DNA from: Loktanella sp. D2R18
GTDB lineage: Bacteria; Pseudomonadota; Alphaproteobacteria; Rhodobacterales; Rhodobacteraceae
DNA: 64,000 nucleotides
Direction: 5' to 3'
NCBI RefSeq assembly: GCF_003318235.1
Contig: NZ_QOCG01000031.1
Coordinates: forward strand, 1 to 64,000
Position 1 is the stretch's first letter, and each line of letters starts with the position of its first letter. The notes under the pieces were generated by a model. The model saw nothing but the letters and a program-made list of their open reading frames with translations, ran no database searches and had not been told where the DNA came from. Below are positions 1 through 15,187 of the stretch, piece by piece. The translations under genes were made by a program, and so were the position numbers.

Positions 1-20
1 TCAAACTTTTCCTTAGCCAT
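1..20 (-). CDS. tuf: Elongation factor Tu, first codons only
   Basis: Only the first six to seven codons lie in the window, reading MAKEKF on the minus strand, which is the usual EF-Tu N-terminus. A strong ribosome-binding site (AAGGAGG) lies just upstream. Its place directly downstream of fusA is the classic str-operon order, which supports the assignment despite the tiny fragment. Confidence 0.75.
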
Positions 21-52
21 GATGGCCTCCTTGGATATTCAAATTATGTTGT

Positions 53-74
53 GCCCCGGGCGCAAACCCGGGGC
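53..74 (-). other. fusA-tuf intergenic stem-loop
   Basis: A perfect 8-bp GC-only inverted repeat (GCCCCGGG / CCCGGGGC) with a 6-base loop lies between the fusA stop and the tuf start. No T-run follows it on the minus strand, so it is not a standard intrinsic terminator. A processing or partial-attenuation element that helps set the tuf to fusA ratio is a possible role (inference). Confidence 0.5.
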
Positions 75-91
75 GCCTAACCCTGGAAGGG

Positions 92-2209
92 TTAAGCGTA
101 TTTCTTTTGGATCTCGTCAGACAGGTTCTGCGGCACTGCTTCGTAGTGACCGAACTGCATCGTAAAGTTAGCGCGACCCGAAGACATAGAGCGCAACGTG
201 TTGATGTAGCCGAACATGTTTGCCAGCGGCACAAAGCAGTCAATCGCAATCGCGTTGCCGCGTGTATCTTGCCCCTGAACCATGCCCCGACGTGATGTCA
301 GGTCACCGATGATACCACCTGTATATTCTTCAGGTGTGATCACTTCGACTTTCATGATTGGCTCAAGCAGTTTCGCACCAGCTTTGCGCATGCCTTCACG
401 CATACACATACGTGCAGCGATTTCGAACGCAAGGATGCTGGAGTCAACATCGTGGAATTTACCGTCAAGCAGTTCCACCTTAAAGTCGATCACGGGGAAG
501 CCAGCCAATGGGCCGCTGTCCATGACAGATTTGATGCCTTTTTCAACACCGGGGATGTATTCCTTAGGAACGGCACCACCAACGATCTTAGATTCGAACG
601 AGAAGCCTTCACCAGGTTCCGTCGGCATGATGCTCAGCTTCACTTCACCGAACTGACCAGAACCACCGGACTGTTTCTTGTGGGTGTAGCTGTGCTCAAC
701 CGCGTGACCAATGGTCTCACGGTAGGCCACTTGTGGCGCACCGATGTTCGCCTCAACCTTAAATTCACGACGCATACGGTCAACAAGAATATCAAGGTGA
801 AGTTCGCCCATGCCTTTCATGATGGTCTGACCAGATTCGAGGTCAGTTTCCACGCGGAAGGACGGATCTTCGGCAGACAAGCGTTGCAGGGCGAGGCCCA
901 TCTTTTCTTGGTCGCCTTTGGTCTTTGGCTCAACAGCGATCTCGATCACTGGCTCTGGGAAGGTCATTGTTTCCAGAACAACAGGTTCGGCGATAGAACA
1001 AAGCGTATCACCGGTTGTTGTATCTTTCAGACCACCAAGCGCAATGATGTCACCTGAGAATGCTTCGTTGATTTCATCACGGTCATTAGAGTGCATGATC
1101 ATCATGCGGCCAACGCGCTCTTTTTTGCCTTTGGTCGAGTTCAGGAAGTTGTCGCCCTTTTCCAATTTACCGGAATAAATCCGTGTAAATGTCAGGGAGC
1201 CCACAAATGGGTCATTCCAGATCTTAAACGCCAGCGCAGAGAACGCCATGTCATCATCCGCACGGCGCGCGATGTCACGAACTTCGTCTTCATCGCCGGG
1301 TTTAAAGCCCATGTAGTCCACAACATCGAGCGGGCTTGGCAGGTAATCAACAACAGCGTTCAACAATGGCTGAACACCTTTGTTTTTAAACGCAGAACCA
1401 CCCAGAACAGGCACGAAGGACATAGACAAGCAACCCTTGCGGATCAGCTTGCGCAGTGTTGGAACGTCAGGCTCATTGCCTTCAAGGTATTCCATCATCG
1501 CGTCATCGTCCATTTCGACGGCGGCTTCGATCAGCTTGCCGCGCCATTCGTTTGCCATGTCTTGTAGGCTTTCACGAATAGGGGCTTTGATCCAAGATGC
1601 ACCAAGGTCCTCACCCTGCCACAGCCACTCTTCCATTGTGACGAGGTCAAGCTGGCCTTCCAGCTCTGTCTCGGCGCCAATTGGGATAGCAACCGGAATA
1701 GCACGCGCACCAGTACGGTCTTCAACCATGTGAACACAGTTAAAGAAGTCCGCGCCGATCTTGTCCATTTTGTTGACAAAAACCATACGTGGCACTTTGT
1801 AGCGGTCAGCCTGACGCCAAACAGTTTCTGTTTGCGGCTCAACACCAGCGTTAGCGTCAAGAACACAGACTGCACCATCGAGAACAGCAAGAGAACGTTC
1901 AACTTCAATTGTAAAGTCAACGTGGCCAGGGGTGTCGATGATGTTCAAACGGTGCTTAGGGCTATCCGCAGTTTCACCGTCTTCTGTGCGTTCCCAGAAT
2001 GTGGTTGTCGCAGCAGAGGTAATGGTAATTCCGCGCTCTTGCTCTTGTTCCATGTGGTCCATGGTTGCAGCGCCATCGTGCACTTCGCCGATGTTATGTT
2101 CTTTACCTGTATAGTACAGGATACGTTCAGAACATGTGGTTTTACCGGCGTCAATATGCGCCATGATACCAAAGTTCCGGTATAGTTCGAGAGGATACTC
2201 GCGTGCCAT
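92..2209 (-). CDS. fusA: Elongation factor G
   Basis: This 705-residue protein is translational GTPase EF-G, which drives ribosome translocation and, with RRF, ribosome recycling. The P-loop AHIDAGKTT is near residue 17, followed by the switch region with RGITI, the DTPGH G3 motif and the NKMD G4 motif. Domains II to V follow, including the conserved domain IV and V segments near the C-terminus, and length is normal. The start MAREYPLE is the usual one. It lies 15 bases downstream of rpsG and just upstream of tuf, completing the rpsL-rpsG-fusA-tuf str operon. Confidence 0.98.
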   Translation of the reverse strand: MAREYPLELYRNFGIMAHIDAGKTTCSERILYYTGKEHNIGEVHDGAATMDHMEQEQERGITITSAATTTFWERTEDGETADSPKHRLNIIDTPGHVDFTIEVERSLAVLDGAVCVLDANAGVEPQTETVWRQADRYKVPRMVFVNKMDKIGADFFNCVHMVEDRTGARAIPVAIPIGAETELEGQLDLVTMEEWLWQGEDLGASWIKAPIRESLQDMANEWRGKLIEAAVEMDDDAMMEYLEGNEPDVPTLRKLIRKGCLSMSFVPVLGGSAFKNKGVQPLLNAVVDYLPSPLDVVDYMGFKPGDEDEVRDIARRADDDMAFSALAFKIWNDPFVGSLTFTRIYSGKLEKGDNFLNSTKGKKERVGRMMIMHSNDRDEINEAFSGDIIALGGLKDTTTGDTLCSIAEPVVLETMTFPEPVIEIAVEPKTKGDQEKMGLALQRLSAEDPSFRVETDLESGQTIMKGMGELHLDILVDRMRREFKVEANIGAPQVAYRETIGHAVEHSYTHKKQSGGSGQFGEVKLSIMPTEPGEGFSFESKIVGGAVPKEYIPGVEKGIKSVMDSGPLAGFPVIDFKVELLDGKFHDVDSSILAFEIAARMCMREGMRKAGAKLLEPIMKVEVITPEEYTGGIIGDLTSRRGMVQGQDTRGNAIAIDCFVPLANMFGYINTLRSMSSGRANFTMQFGHYEAVPQNLSDEIQKKYA

Positions 2210-2224
2210 TTCAGGTGCTTCCTA

Positions 2225-2695
2225 TTACCAGCGGTAGTGGCTGAATGCTTTGTTCGCATCGGCCATTTTATGGGTGTCTTCGCGCTTCTTGACGGCTGTA
2301 CCGCGGCCATTGACGGCATCGACCAGCTCGCCAGCAAGGCGTTCTTCCATTGTGTTTTCGTTGCGCTTTTTCGCAGCAGCGATCAACCAACGGATGGCCA
2401 ATGCTTCGCGACGCTCTGGGCGCACTTCAACTGGAACTTGGTATGTTGCACCACCGACGCGGCGCGAACGCACTTCGACGGATGGTTTGATGTTTTCCAA
2501 GCTCTCGTGGAAGACTTCCACAGGGGATTTCTTCAACTTGTCTTCAACGCGGTCGAATGCGTTGTAAACGATGCGTTCAGCTACAGATTTCTTACCATCA
2601 ATCATGAGGTTGTTCATGAATTTGGTCAGGATGATATCGCCAAACTTTGCGTCTGGCAGAACTTCGCGTTTTTCAGCGGCGTGACGACGTGACAT
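2225..2695 (-). CDS. rpsG: 30S ribosomal protein S7
   Basis: This 156-residue protein starts [15 protein letters not shown] and is full-length S7, a primary 16S rRNA binder that nucleates the 30S head. The conserved segments [11 protein letters not shown] and [16 protein letters not shown] are present. It lies 12 bases after rpsL and 15 bases before fusA in the str operon. In many bacteria S7 represses its own operon by binding the mRNA; no such leader can be confirmed here. Confidence 0.98.
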   Translation of the reverse strand: MSRRHAAEKREVLPDAKFGDIILTKFMNNLMIDGKKSVAERIVYNAFDRVEDKLKKSPVEVFHESLENIKPSVEVRSRRVGGATYQVPVEVRPERREALAIRWLIAAAKKRNENTMEERLAGELVDAVNGRGTAVKKREDTHKMADANKAFSHYRW

Positions 2696-2707
2696 CTATA
2701 GTATTCC

Positions 2708-3079
2708 TTACTTAGGACGCTTCGCGCCGTACTTCGAACGGCGTTGCTTACGGTCTTTGACACCTTGGGTATCAAGCACACCGCGCAGAATGTGGTAACG
2801 CACACCTGGCAAATCTTTTACACGGCCGCCGCGGATCAGAACCACTGAGTGTTCCTGAAGGTTGTGGCTTTCACCGGGGATGTAAGAGATGACTTCGAAA
2901 CCGTTTGTCAGGCGCACTTTGGCAACCTTACGCATCGCAGAGTTTGGTTTCTTTGGTGTCGTTGTATAAACGCGCGTACAGACGCCGCGCTTTTGCGGGC
3001 AGCCTTCCATATGCAGCGATTTGGATCGTGTAACTTTTGGCTGGCGCGGCTTGCGGATCAGCTGCTGAATCGTTGGCAT
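2708..3079 (-). CDS. rpsL: 30S ribosomal protein S12
   Basis: S12 is a 30S decoding-centre protein and the classical streptomycin target. The frame can be read from an upstream ATG at 3103, but the family start is [12 protein letters not shown] at 3079, giving the usual 123 residues. The segments [11 protein letters not shown] and [13 protein letters not shown] have the lysines found in sensitive wild-type proteins, so there is no sign of a streptomycin-resistance allele. It is the first gene of the rpsL-rpsG-fusA-tuf unit; roughly 265 bases with the presumed promoter separate it from the EamA gene upstream. Confidence 0.98.
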   Translation of the reverse strand: MPTIQQLIRKPRQPKVTRSKSLHMEGCPQKRGVCTRVYTTTPKKPNSAMRKVAKVRLTNGFEVISYIPGESHNLQEHSVVLIRGGRVKDLPGVRYHILRGVLDTQGVKDRKQRRSKYGAKRPK

Positions 3080-3264
3080 CGTTTGATGTTCCCATCTATT
3101 CACATGTGTGCCCCCTTGCGAGGGGCGGTTTCAAAATACTTTTCGTCTTCGAAAAGCACAAAAATTCCGCAGTCGAACCCTTACCGGAGGTTCGGTGCGG
3201 TTGGGCTACAGAGGAACAAGACAATAGGCGTCCGGTTCTTGACCACTCAACTTTGATATCGGAA

Positions 3265-3284
3265 CAAAAAAGGGAATTCCCCTA
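3265..3284 (-). terminator. Weak intrinsic terminator after the EamA gene
   Basis: On the minus strand a short stem AGGG / CCCT with loop GAATT is followed by six Ts, about 60 bases downstream of the EamA stop. The stem is only 4 bp, so it may be inefficient. The rest of 3080-3344 holds the presumed rpsL promoter and leader, with a small CCCC / GGGG hairpin near 3111-3124. Confidence 0.4.
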
Positions 3285-3344
3285 GTCCGGATGAGCGGCG
3301 TATAGGCGGAGTCGCTGAAGCTGTCAACAGGCGCAAACCCAGTG

Positions 3345-4244
3345 TTAACGCGGTGATGCCACAGGGTTGCGGGGCACCTGTAACCTGCTTTCGCGGTAAA
3401 GTGTGAACAGCCCCGTCGCCACAACAATCGCAGCACCAATCAGCGTCGGCAAATTGGGCCATTCGCCAAAGACAACAACCCCAAGGATCAGCGCCACAAT
3501 CAGGCTAGTATAGCGGAAAGGGGCGACAAAGCTGATCTCTCCCCAGCGCATCGCGGTCACCGAAAAGACATAGCCGCCAATCAAGAACACCATCGCGCCA
3601 AACAGCTGCAATGACGCTTTGGGGGACATTGCTACCGATTCGATAAACAGCATACCAATACCACCGAACAGTGTCACTGCTGCGGCCGCAACAAGCGCCA
3701 CAAAGACCGAGGGCACATCGCGCGACATTCGCCGCACAACGATATCACGCAGTGTGATACAGGCCACAGCACACAGCGCATACACACTGTAAGAATTGAA
3801 ATCGCTGCCTCCCGGCTGAATAATCAGAAGCACCCCGGCAAAGCCAACGCTAATCGCCGCCAACCGCCGCCACCCCAATGGTTCACCTAGAAACATCATC
3901 GCGCTTAGACTGACCGCCAGCGGTAAAGACTGTAAAATGGCGCTGACATTGGCAATGGGCATATTAAACAGCGCGGTCAGAAAGAAATAGGTGCCGGCCA
4001 CTTCGGCCAACGACCGGACAATGATCAACCACCATTCACGGCGTGGTAAATCAAACCGTAATTGCCCCAAGATCTTGCACATAATAGCCAAGCATAAAAC
4101 TGCACCAAGACCACGCAAAAACACCGCTTCAAACAGCGGCATTTCATCGGCCAATGCCTTCATAAAGGCGTCATTGACCGTATAGGCACACATCCCCCCC
4201 ATCATGAGAGCCGCGCCGCGTAGGTTTTCTGAAAAGGGTGTCAT
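3345..4244 (-). CDS. EamA/DMT-family membrane transporter
   Basis: This 299-residue protein has about ten hydrophobic segments arranged as two EamA repeats (roughly residues 10-145 and 155-290), the drug/metabolite transporter fold. An early MMGGMCAYTVNDAFMKAL segment and a late GAAIVVATGLFTLYRE segment match S-adenosylmethionine/nucleotide-sugar type DMT carriers, but the substrate cannot be read from sequence. The start has a GTAGGA Shine-Dalgarno. It lies between a glycosyltransferase-like gene and rpsL, where many related genomes have no gene, so it looks like an insertion into the rpoC-rpsL junction. Confidence 0.85.
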   Translation of the reverse strand: MTPFSENLRGAALMMGGMCAYTVNDAFMKALADEMPLFEAVFLRGLGAVLCLAIMCKILGQLRFDLPRREWWLIIVRSLAEVAGTYFFLTALFNMPIANVSAILQSLPLAVSLSAMMFLGEPLGWRRLAAISVGFAGVLLIIQPGGSDFNSYSVYALCAVACITLRDIVVRRMSRDVPSVFVALVAAAAVTLFGGIGMLFIESVAMSPKASLQLFGAMVFLIGGYVFSVTAMRWGEISFVAPFRYTSLIVALILGVVVFGEWPNLPTLIGAAIVVATGLFTLYRESRLQVPRNPVASPR

Positions 4245-4342
4245 TCCTACGTGCCTATCACAACTTATAGCGGCTCAGTAATGTAAACAGACTGAATCCA
4301 TCCCAAATGCGGCACACCTATCTCGTTGATTTAAACCTACGG

Positions 4343-5200
4343 TCATCCACTACTCTTTGCATTCAAAGCAGCCTTGATTTGCACCCGAATTCCGCGCGGT
4401 GCTTCTCGTAAGACCTTGCGAAGACGGTGCCGAGAATAGTTTTTTTCTCCCGTTTTTATTCGCTCTAGTATGAGGTCCAATGGAATAGTTGGGTGAACGA
4501 CCGACTGGTTTGCCTCTGCAATCGGCATCGCTTCGTAGAGATGTGGCGGGTTTGTTTCAAAATAGTTCGGCGAAAACAGATTTGGTAATGAATGGAACAA
4601 GTCTTCGAACGATAGATCGTTGGAAATCAGTGCACCCGCCAAGACAGCTTCATCGTTAATACGATAATTTCCCGTGCGTTGCGCCTTTACGCGTAACGGA
4701 AGCATTTCATCAATGACATGATCACGAATGCAGGTAACCGCAAAAATGCATCCGCAGTGTGACGTAACTCCTAGATGTTCAAGATCTTTGGAATAGATCT
4801 TCGGGGCGTCAGTGCGCCCCAGCGAACAAGCAAGCGCATCGGCTTCGGTCTGCGACAAATGTGATCCAAGTATTTGCGCCGCACTCAGAGTCACGAAGAC
4901 GTCGCTTTCGATCAAGACATACCAGTTCGCGTCGGGTACTGCCGCACGTGCAGCATAGCAACAAAAATCGCCGCACAGCCAACCCCAGTCTTTTGGCAAA
5001 GACGCGATCCCCCAAGACCGCACCAACTCCTCAGTCAATGATATTTTTTGGTGGCCTTGTGTCTCAATTGGCCCTGAGCGTTCATCAACGATCATGGTGA
5101 CCTCCGAACCAAAGCCATCGGTCAATGTAGCGGCAAGTTGAGCGACCTGCGGTGTGAACGCATGCGTACGGATGAATACAGCAATCTTGTTGTTACGCAT
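4343..5200 (-). CDS. Uncharacterised, possible GT-A glycosyltransferase-like protein
   Basis: This 285-residue protein has no signal peptide or membrane segment. The N-terminal pattern (IAVFIRTHAFTPQVAQL, then VTMIVDERSG) and the acidic motif LIESDVFVT around residue 97 resemble the nucleotide-binding half and metal-binding DxD-type motif of GT-A glycosyltransferases. A Cys-rich stretch GDFCCYAARAA precedes it. The start is well supported by a GGAGGTG site. It lies directly after the rpoC terminator and before the EamA gene on the same strand, so it is transcribed from its own promoter or by read-through. The fold assignment is tentative and no acceptor can be suggested. Confidence 0.6.
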   Translation of the reverse strand: MRNNKIAVFIRTHAFTPQVAQLAATLTDGFGSEVTMIVDERSGPIETQGHQKISLTEELVRSWGIASLPKDWGWLCGDFCCYAARAAVPDANWYVLIESDVFVTLSAAQILGSHLSQTEADALACSLGRTDAPKIYSKDLEHLGVTSHCGCIFAVTCIRDHVIDEMLPLRVKAQRTGNYRINDEAVLAGALISNDLSFEDLFHSLPNLFSPNYFETNPPHLYEAMPIAEANQSVVHPTIPLDLILERIKTGEKNYSRHRLRKVLREAPRGIRVQIKAALNAKSSG

Positions 5201-5279
5201 ATTTTCACCTCCAGATGTGTCGGCGTAGTCGTATTCCGACGGAGCGCTTCGTACCAGATAGCGCGTTGAACCGCCTTAC

Positions 5280-5312
5280 AAAAAAGGCCCCCGCGATGAA
5301 CGGGGGCCTTTT
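5280..5312 (-). terminator. Strong intrinsic terminator of rpoBC
   Basis: Downstream of the rpoC stop, on the minus strand, an AAAAGGCCCCCG stem pairs with CGGGGGCCTTTT across a short loop and ends in a T-run. This GC-rich stem with A/T flanks is a textbook factor-independent terminator and closes the rplJL-rpoB-lipoprotein-rpoC unit. Confidence 0.92.
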
Positions 5313-5331
5313 CTATTTTCTGTTGCGCAGT

Positions 5332-9566
<4,235 letters not shown>

Positions 9567-9570
<4 letters not shown>

Positions 9571-9854
9571 TGGGTGACCTTTCCAGGCTCAATGCAATTC
9601 AAAAAGGCAGCGTCACGATACATACGCCAGCTCATTAATTTTCCTGTCTCGACGTGACGCATGTCACTCCAGCGCGGACGGCTGGTCGGGGTGCAATGTC
9701 GAAGGTCGGCGGAAATACAGGTTCCACTGCAATCCGCCACAGTGACATTCTCAGGGCGATTGGCAACCTCAAATTCTTCGACAACTGACCAACTACACCC
9801 GCTCATCGCGGTCGCAGTAGTCAGAAGTAAAACGGTTGCCGGACCTGATTTCAC
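9567..9854 (-). CDS. Small lipoprotein of unknown function between rpoB and rpoC
   Basis: This 95-residue protein has a hydrophobic N-terminus ending in a lipobox-like TAMSGC, so cysteine 19 or so would be lipidated. The remainder contains four more cysteines ([16 protein letters not shown]) that could form disulfides in the periplasm. It starts at a GTG that overlaps the rpoB stop (GTGA) and ends in an ATGA overlap with the rpoC start, with GAGGA of the rpoB tail serving as ribosome-binding site. Such double overlap means it would be co-translated with the polymerase genes. I do not recognise the family. Chance is possible for a short frame, but signal peptide, lipobox and both overlaps argue for a real gene. 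Confidence 0.72.
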
Positions 9855-12800
9855 TCCTCATCCTCCGCATCCAGGAGTTCCATGTTGAGGCCGAGGCCCC
9901 GGACTTCTTTCACGAGCACGTTGAACGACTCTGGGACACCTGCCTCAAAGTTGTCTTCGCCTTTGACGATGCTTTCATAGACTTTCGTCCGGCCAGCAAC
10001 ATCATCGGATTTGACTGTCAACATCTCTTGCAGCGTGTAAGCCGCGCCATATGCTTCGAGCGCCCAGACTTCCATTTCCCCGAAACGCTGACCACCGAAC
10101 TGGGCTTTACCACCCAGCGGCTGTTGCGTGACAAGGCTGTAAGGCCCGGTAGACCGTGCGTGGATCTTGTCGTCGACCAAGTGGTGCAGTTTGAGCAGGT
10201 ATTTCACACCCACTGTTACCTTACGGCTAAACTGTTCACCGGTACGGCCATCAAACAGAACCGATTGACCAGATGTATCAAAACCAGCGCGTGTCAGCGC
10301 ATCGTTCACATCCAGTTCTTTGGCCCCGTCAAAGACAGGTGTCGCAATCGGCACACCGCGGACGACATTGCCAGCAGCTTCGACGATTTGGCCTTCGTCC
10401 ATGCCTTCGATGCCTTCGTCATAGACGTTATCGCCATAGACGATTTTCATCGCATCGCGCACAGGTGTCAGATCGCCAGAGCGACGGTATTCACCAAGCG
10501 CGTCATCAATCTGGATACCCAGACCACGTGCGGCCCAGCCCATGTGACATTCGAGAATCTGACCGACGTTCATCCGTGACGGCACACCCAGCGGGTTCAG
10601 ACAGAAATCAACCGGCGTACCATCGGCAAGGAACGGCATGTCTTCCATCGGGACAACCTTGGAAATAACACCTTTGTTCCCGTGACGACCCGCCATCTTA
10701 TCGCCCGGCTGCAGCTTACGCTTCACTGCAACAAAGACTTTGACCATCTTCATCACACCTGGTGGCAAATCGTCACCACGACGAACTTTTTCGACTTTGT
10801 CTTCGAACCGTGCGTCCATTGCCTTCTTCTGGATTTCGTACTGTTCGTTCAGGGCTTCGACGACCTGAGCGTCAGCTTCATCCTTCAGGGCAACCTGCCA
10901 CCATTGACCACGGCTAAGTTCAGCCAGCGCTTCTTCGGTCACAATCGAATTTGCCTTAAAGCCACGCGGACCTTTGACAGCTTCTTTGCCAATGATCATC
11001 GATTTCAGACGCGCATAGATGTTGCGGTCAAGGATGACCATTTCATCGTCACGGTCACGTGCAAGCCGTTCGACTTCTTCACGCTCAATCTGAAGTGCAC
11101 GTTCGTCTTTTTCCACGCCGTGGCGGTTAAAGACGCGTACTTCTACAACGGTCCCGAAATCGCCCGGTTTCACGCGCAGTGATGTATCACGCACGTCAGA
11201 GGCTTTCTCACCAAAGATGGCGCGCAGAAGCTTTTCTTCTGGTGTCATCGGGCTTTCGCCTTTTGGTGTGATCTTACCAACCAGAATGTCACCCGGCTCT
11301 ACTTCGGCGCCGATGTACACGATGCCAGCCTCGTCGAGGTTACGCAGCGCTTCTTCACCAACGTTCGGAATATCGCGTGTGATTTCTTCTGGCCCAAGCT
11401 TTGTATCACGGGCAGCGACTTCGAATTCTTCGATGTGGATCGAAGTGAAGACGTCATCACGTGTGATACGCTCTGAAATCAGGATCGAATCTTCGTAGTT
11501 GTAGCCGTTCCAAGGCATAAACGCGACGACCACGTTTTTACCCAAAGCCAATTCACCGATATCCGTTGATGGACCATCGGCAATAACTTCGCCTTTCAGA
11601 ACCGTATCACCAACCTTCACCAGCGGACGCTGGTTGATGCAGGTGTTTTGGTTAGAACGTTGGAATTTACGCATGCGGTAAATGTCTACGCCTGCGTCGC
11701 CCAGTTCCAAATCATGCGTCGCACGAATAACGATACGCTGCGCATCAACTTGGTCGATGATACCCGCGCGTTTCGCCATGATCGCCGCACCTGAATCGCG
11801 TGCAACCACTTCTTCGATACCGGTACCCACCAGTGGGGCCTCGGCCTGAAGCAATGGCACCGCCTGACGCATCATGTTCGATCCCATCAGGGCCCGGTTC
11901 GCATCGTCGTTTTCAAGGAATGGGATCAAAGACGCCGCAACAGAGACCAGCTGCTTTGGAGAAACATCGATCAAGTCGACATTTTCACGTGGGGCCAGTG
12001 TATAATCACCGTTCATACGTGTTGAAACAAGTTCGTTATTGAACCCGCCATCTTCATCCAAGTTCGCGTTGGCCTGCGCAACAGTGTGACGCATTTCTTC
12101 GGTCGCAGACATGTATTGAACATCGTCCGTTACCTTACCGTCGACAACCTTGCGATATGGCGTTTCGATAAAGCCGTATTTGTTCACACGGGCAAATGTC
12201 GCCAGTGAGTTGATCAGACCAATGTTCGGCCCTTCGGGCGTTTCAATCGGACACATACGACCGTAGTGGGTTGGGTGAACGTCACGGACTTCAAAGCCAG
12301 CACGTTCACGGGTCAAACCGCCGGGCCCAAGCGCAGAAAGACGACGCTTGTGCGTGACTTCTGACAGCGGGTTAGTTTGGTCCATGAACTGCGACAATTG
12401 GCTAGAGCCAAAGAATTCACGTACAGCCGCAGCCGCAGGTTTCGCGTTGATCAAATCTTGTGGCATCACCGTGTCGATTTCGACAGATGACATACGCTCT
12501 TTGATCGCGCGCTCCATGCGAAGCAGACCAACACGGTATTGGTTTTCCATCAGCTCGCCGACAGAACGCACACGACGGTTGCCGAGGTGGTCAATATCGT
12601 CCACGTCGCCTTTGCCGTCGCGCAGTTCAACCAGCGCTTTGATGCAAGATACGATATCTTCCTTGCGCAGGGTGCGCATGGTGTCTTCGGCATCCAGATC
12701 AAGGCGCATGTTCATTTTTACACGACCAACGGCAGACAGATCGTAGCGCTCTGAATCAAAGAACAGTGTGTCAAACAAGGCTGACGCGGAATCAACTGTC

Positions 12801-13990
12801 GGTGGCTCGCCTGGACGCATCACACGGTAGATATCCATGAGCGCAGTTTCGCGGTTCATGTTTTTGTCAGAAGCCATCGTGTTACGCATGTAAGCGCCAA
12901 CATTGATGTTATCGATGTCCAGCACTGGGACCGTGGTGATGCCCGCATCAACCAGATCTTTCAGTGTGCCACCGATGACGTCGCCCGCTTTGTCGACTTC
13001 AACAGTCAACTCGTCACCAGCTTCGACATAGATCGCGCCAGTTTCTTCGTTGATGATGTCAGAAGACACGAATTTGCCGATGATCTGCTCGTATGGGACC
13101 AGCAGATCCGTCACTTCTCCAGCGTCGATCAGCTTTTTGACTGAACGTGGGGTGACTTTTTCACCGGCTTTTGCAATCACTTCGCCCGTTTTCGCATCAA
13201 CAAGATCAAACGCAGGGCGGGTGCCACGCACACGCTCTGGGAAGAACTTTGTCTGCCACGCCATCGCTTTGGCATCGAGGTGATACTCAACGGTGTCGTA
13301 ATAGGCATCCATGATGCCTTCTTGGTCCAGACCCAGTGCATAAAGCAGCGTTGTCACAGGCAATTTGCGGCGACGGTCAATCCGGCAGAACACAAGGTCC
13401 TTGGCGTCAAATTCAAAGTCAAGCCAGCTGCCGCGATATGGGATAATGCGGCAAGCAAACAGCAGTTTACCTGATGAATGGGTTTTCCCCTTGTCGTGAT
13501 CAAAGAACACGCCGGGCGAACGGTGCATTTGGGACACGATCACGCGCTCTGTTCCGTTCACGACAAATGTGCCGTTCGGGGTCATCAAAGGCATATCGCC
13601 CATGAACACGTCTTGTTCTTTGATGTCTTTCACAGACTTGTTGCCTGTATCTTCGTCCACATCAAACACGATCAAACGCAGCGTCACCTTCAAGGGCGCG
13701 CTATACGTCATGTCGCGCTGCATGCACTCTTCGACATCATATTTTGGCTTTTCAAGTTCGTATTTTACGAACTCAAGCAAAGCGGTTTCGTTGAAATCTT
13801 TGATCGGGAACACCGACTGGAAGACACCTTTGATGCCTTCACCGTCAAGCGGTGTGTCACTGTCGCCAGAGCGCAGGAATAGATCGTACGAAGATTTCTG
13901 AACCTCAATGAGGTTCGGCATTTCAAGCACTTCACGGATTTTGCCGTAGTACTTGCGCAGGCGTTTCTGACCAAGGAAAGTAGAAGCCAT
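9851..13990 (-). CDS. rpoB: RNA polymerase beta subunit
   Basis: The beta subunit pairs with beta-prime to form the RNA polymerase active centre and is the rifampicin target. The frame extends upstream to 14029, but the family start [16 protein letters not shown] at 13990 with an AGGTGA site gives 1379 residues, the usual alphaproteobacterial length. The rifampicin region reads [15 protein letters not shown] then [13 protein letters not shown], with wild-type residues at the common resistance positions. It ends in EDEE and its TGA overlaps the following lipoprotein start. About 240 bases separate it from rplL. Confidence 0.98.
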   Translation of the reverse strand: MASTFLGQKRLRKYYGKIREVLEMPNLIEVQKSSYDLFLRSGDSDTPLDGEGIKGVFQSVFPIKDFNETALLEFVKYELEKPKYDVEECMQRDMTYSAPLKVTLRLIVFDVDEDTGNKSVKDIKEQDVFMGDMPLMTPNGTFVVNGTERVIVSQMHRSPGVFFDHDKGKTHSSGKLLFACRIIPYRGSWLDFEFDAKDLVFCRIDRRRKLPVTTLLYALGLDQEGIMDAYYDTVEYHLDAKAMAWQTKFFPERVRGTRPAFDLVDAKTGEVIAKAGEKVTPRSVKKLIDAGEVTDLLVPYEQIIGKFVSSDIINEETGAIYVEAGDELTVEVDKAGDVIGGTLKDLVDAGITTVPVLDIDNINVGAYMRNTMASDKNMNRETALMDIYRVMRPGEPPTVDSASALFDTLFFDSERYDLSAVGRVKMNMRLDLDAEDTMRTLRKEDIVSCIKALVELRDGKGDVDDIDHLGNRRVRSVGELMENQYRVGLLRMERAIKERMSSVEIDTVMPQDLINAKPAAAAVREFFGSSQLSQFMDQTNPLSEVTHKRRLSALGPGGLTRERAGFEVRDVHPTHYGRMCPIETPEGPNIGLINSLATFARVNKYGFIETPYRKVVDGKVTDDVQYMSATEEMRHTVAQANANLDEDGGFNNELVSTRMNGDYTLAPRENVDLIDVSPKQLVSVAASLIPFLENDDANRALMGSNMMRQAVPLLQAEAPLVGTGIEEVVARDSGAAIMAKRAGIIDQVDAQRIVIRATHDLELGDAGVDIYRMRKFQRSNQNTCINQRPLVKVGDTVLKGEVIADGPSTDIGELALGKNVVVAFMPWNGYNYEDSILISERITRDDVFTSIHIEEFEVAARDTKLGPEEITRDIPNVGEEALRNLDEAGIVYIGAEVEPGDILVGKITPKGESPMTPEEKLLRAIFGEKASDVRDTSLRVKPGDFGTVVEVRVFNRHGVEKDERALQIEREEVERLARDRDDEMVILDRNIYARLKSMIIGKEAVKGPRGFKANSIVTEEALAELSRGQWWQVALKDEADAQVVEALNEQYEIQKKAMDARFEDKVEKVRRGDDLPPGVMKMVKVFVAVKRKLQPGDKMAGRHGNKGVISKVVPMEDMPFLADGTPVDFCLNPLGVPSRMNVGQILECHMGWAARGLGIQIDDALGEYRRSGDLTPVRDAMKIVYGDNVYDEGIEGMDEGQIVEAAGNVVRGVPIATPVFDGAKELDVNDALTRAGFDTSGQSVLFDGRTGEQFSRKVTVGVKYLLKLHHLVDDKIHARSTGPYSLVTQQPLGGKAQFGGQRFGEMEVWALEAYGAAYTLQEMLTVKSDDVAGRTKVYESIVKGEDNFEAGVPESFNVLVKEVRGLGLNMELLDAEDEE

Positions 13991-14166
13991 AAGCGGTGTC
14001 ACCTTTTGTTTGTCTCTCGAACAATGCATCGCCCGGGCCGCGACACATCACCCATTTGACCGGGGGTTTGATGTCTATTCGTGGCTGCCGTCCCACCGGT
14101 AGCCTCCCGACATCTCAAACCTACCCAAGGGGTCGGTCAGCACTGGCCGACCTCTAAGACAGGTTC

Positions 14167-14196
14167 GGCTGGACGCGCATTTCTGCGCGCCCAGCC
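14167..14196 (-). other. rplL-rpoB intergenic stem-loop
   Basis: An imperfect inverted repeat (GGCTGG A CGCGC, 6-base loop, GCGCG C CCAGCC) lies in the roughly 240-base gap between rplL and rpoB. No T-run follows in the direction of transcription. Related operons have a partial terminator or RNase processing site here that makes ribosomal protein message exceed polymerase message; this hairpin is a good candidate for such an element (inference). A second, weaker repeat GGTCGG / CCGACC lies at about 14135-14156. Confidence 0.55.
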
Positions 14197-14234
14197 ATAT
14201 TTTTAAGGCAAATTAATCTTTGCCAAGAACAGGC

Positions 14235-14606
14235 TTAGGCCAGTTCTACTTCAGCGCCAACAGCTTCAAGCTTCGCTTTAACTTCTTCAGCTTCTGCTTT
14301 CGCAACGCCTTCTTTGATCTTGCCGCCAGCTTCAACCAGATCTTTCGCTTCTTTCAGGCCAAGACCTGTAAGACCGCGAACTTCTTTGATCACGTTGATC
14401 TTAGAAGCGCCGGCGTTCTTAAGAACGACGTCGAATTCAGTTTTCTCAGCAGCAGCTTCGCCACCTTCAGCTGGGCCAGCCATCATTACGGCGCCACCAG
14501 CAGCTGGTTCGATGCCGTACTCGTCTTTGAGGATAGTTTTCAGTTCTTGTGCTTCGAGAAGGGTAAGACCAACAATCTCTTCAGCAAGTTTTTTCAGATC
14601 AGCCAT
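14235..14606 (-). CDS. rplL: 50S ribosomal protein L7/L12
   Basis: This 123-residue acidic, alanine-rich stalk protein binds translation GTPases. The N-terminal dimerisation domain ([22 protein letters not shown]), the flexible Ala/Gly hinge around residues 35-50, and the conserved C-terminal domain with [20 protein letters not shown] are all present. It lies 68 bases after rplJ, with which it forms the L10(L12)4-6 stalk. Confidence 0.98.
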   Translation of the reverse strand: MADLKKLAEEIVGLTLLEAQELKTILKDEYGIEPAAGGAVMMAGPAEGGEAAAEKTEFDVVLKNAGASKINVIKEVRGLTGLGLKEAKDLVEAGGKIKEGVAKAEAEEVKAKLEAVGAEVELA

Positions 14607-14674
14607 TTTATGCTTTCCGTTCGTTTTAAGTGTGTTCCAACGTCAGGGCAAAGCCCCAAGTCAATTCAGATGCT

Positions 14675-15187
14675 TTATGCAGCGTTTTCTTCGATAGTAG
14701 AAAGAACGCTTGCGATGTTCGAAGCAGGCGCGCCAATGGCCCCAGCAATGTTCGAAGCAGGTGCACCAATGCAGCCAACGATAGAAGCAATAAGCTCCTC
14801 GCGAGACGGCATACCGGCAACGGCTTTCACACCAGCAGGGTCAAGAGCTGTGTCGCCCATAGCACCGCCGAGAACGACAAGCTTGTCGTTCCCTTTAGCG
14901 TATGTATCCACGACCTTCGCAGCAGCGACAGGGTCTTCGGAATAGGCGATTACAGTCATACCCTCGAGGTATTCCGCGATGCTTGCGCATGGCTTACCCT
15001 CAAGAGCGATTTTGGCGATCTTGTTCTTGGCAACGCGTACAGAACCGCCCGCTTCACGCATGTTCGCGCGCAGGTCCTGCATTTCAGCAACTGTCATGCC
15101 TTCGTAGTGGGCAACCACTACGACGCCAGAGCTTTCAAAGATCTGGCCGAGATCGTCGACCAGCTGTTCTTTTTGTGCTCTATCCAC
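14675..15187 (-). CDS. rplJ: 50S ribosomal protein L10
   Basis: L10 anchors L7/L12 dimers to 23S rRNA and represses rplJL translation by binding the mRNA leader. The open frame extends to 15292, but homologues begin at the segment [20 protein letters not shown] at 15187 with GGAG eight bases upstream fits and gives 170 residues. The rRNA-binding core ([20 protein letters not shown] and [14 protein letters not shown]) and the C-terminal helix that binds L7/L12 are present. The C-terminal region has an internal repeat, with GAPASNIA occurring twice. Confidence 0.96.
   Translation of the reverse strand: MDRAQKEQLVDDLGQIFESSGVVVVAHYEGMTVAEMQDLRANMREAGGSVRVAKNKIAKIALEGKPCASIAEYLEGMTVIAYSEDPVAAAKVVDTYAKGNDKLVVLGGAMGDTALDPAGVKAVAGMPSREELIASIVGCIGAPASNIAGAIGAPASNIASVLSTIEENAA

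Noticed and set aside
452-1057. Plus-strand open frame of 201 codons inside fusA
   Set aside because: It is antisense to a certain EF-G gene, has no ribosome-binding site and an implausible protein composition; it arises from codon bias of the real gene.
9836-10579. Plus-strand open frame of 247 codons opposite rpoB
   Set aside because: Fully antisense to rpoB; its residues follow from reverse-complemented RpoB codons.
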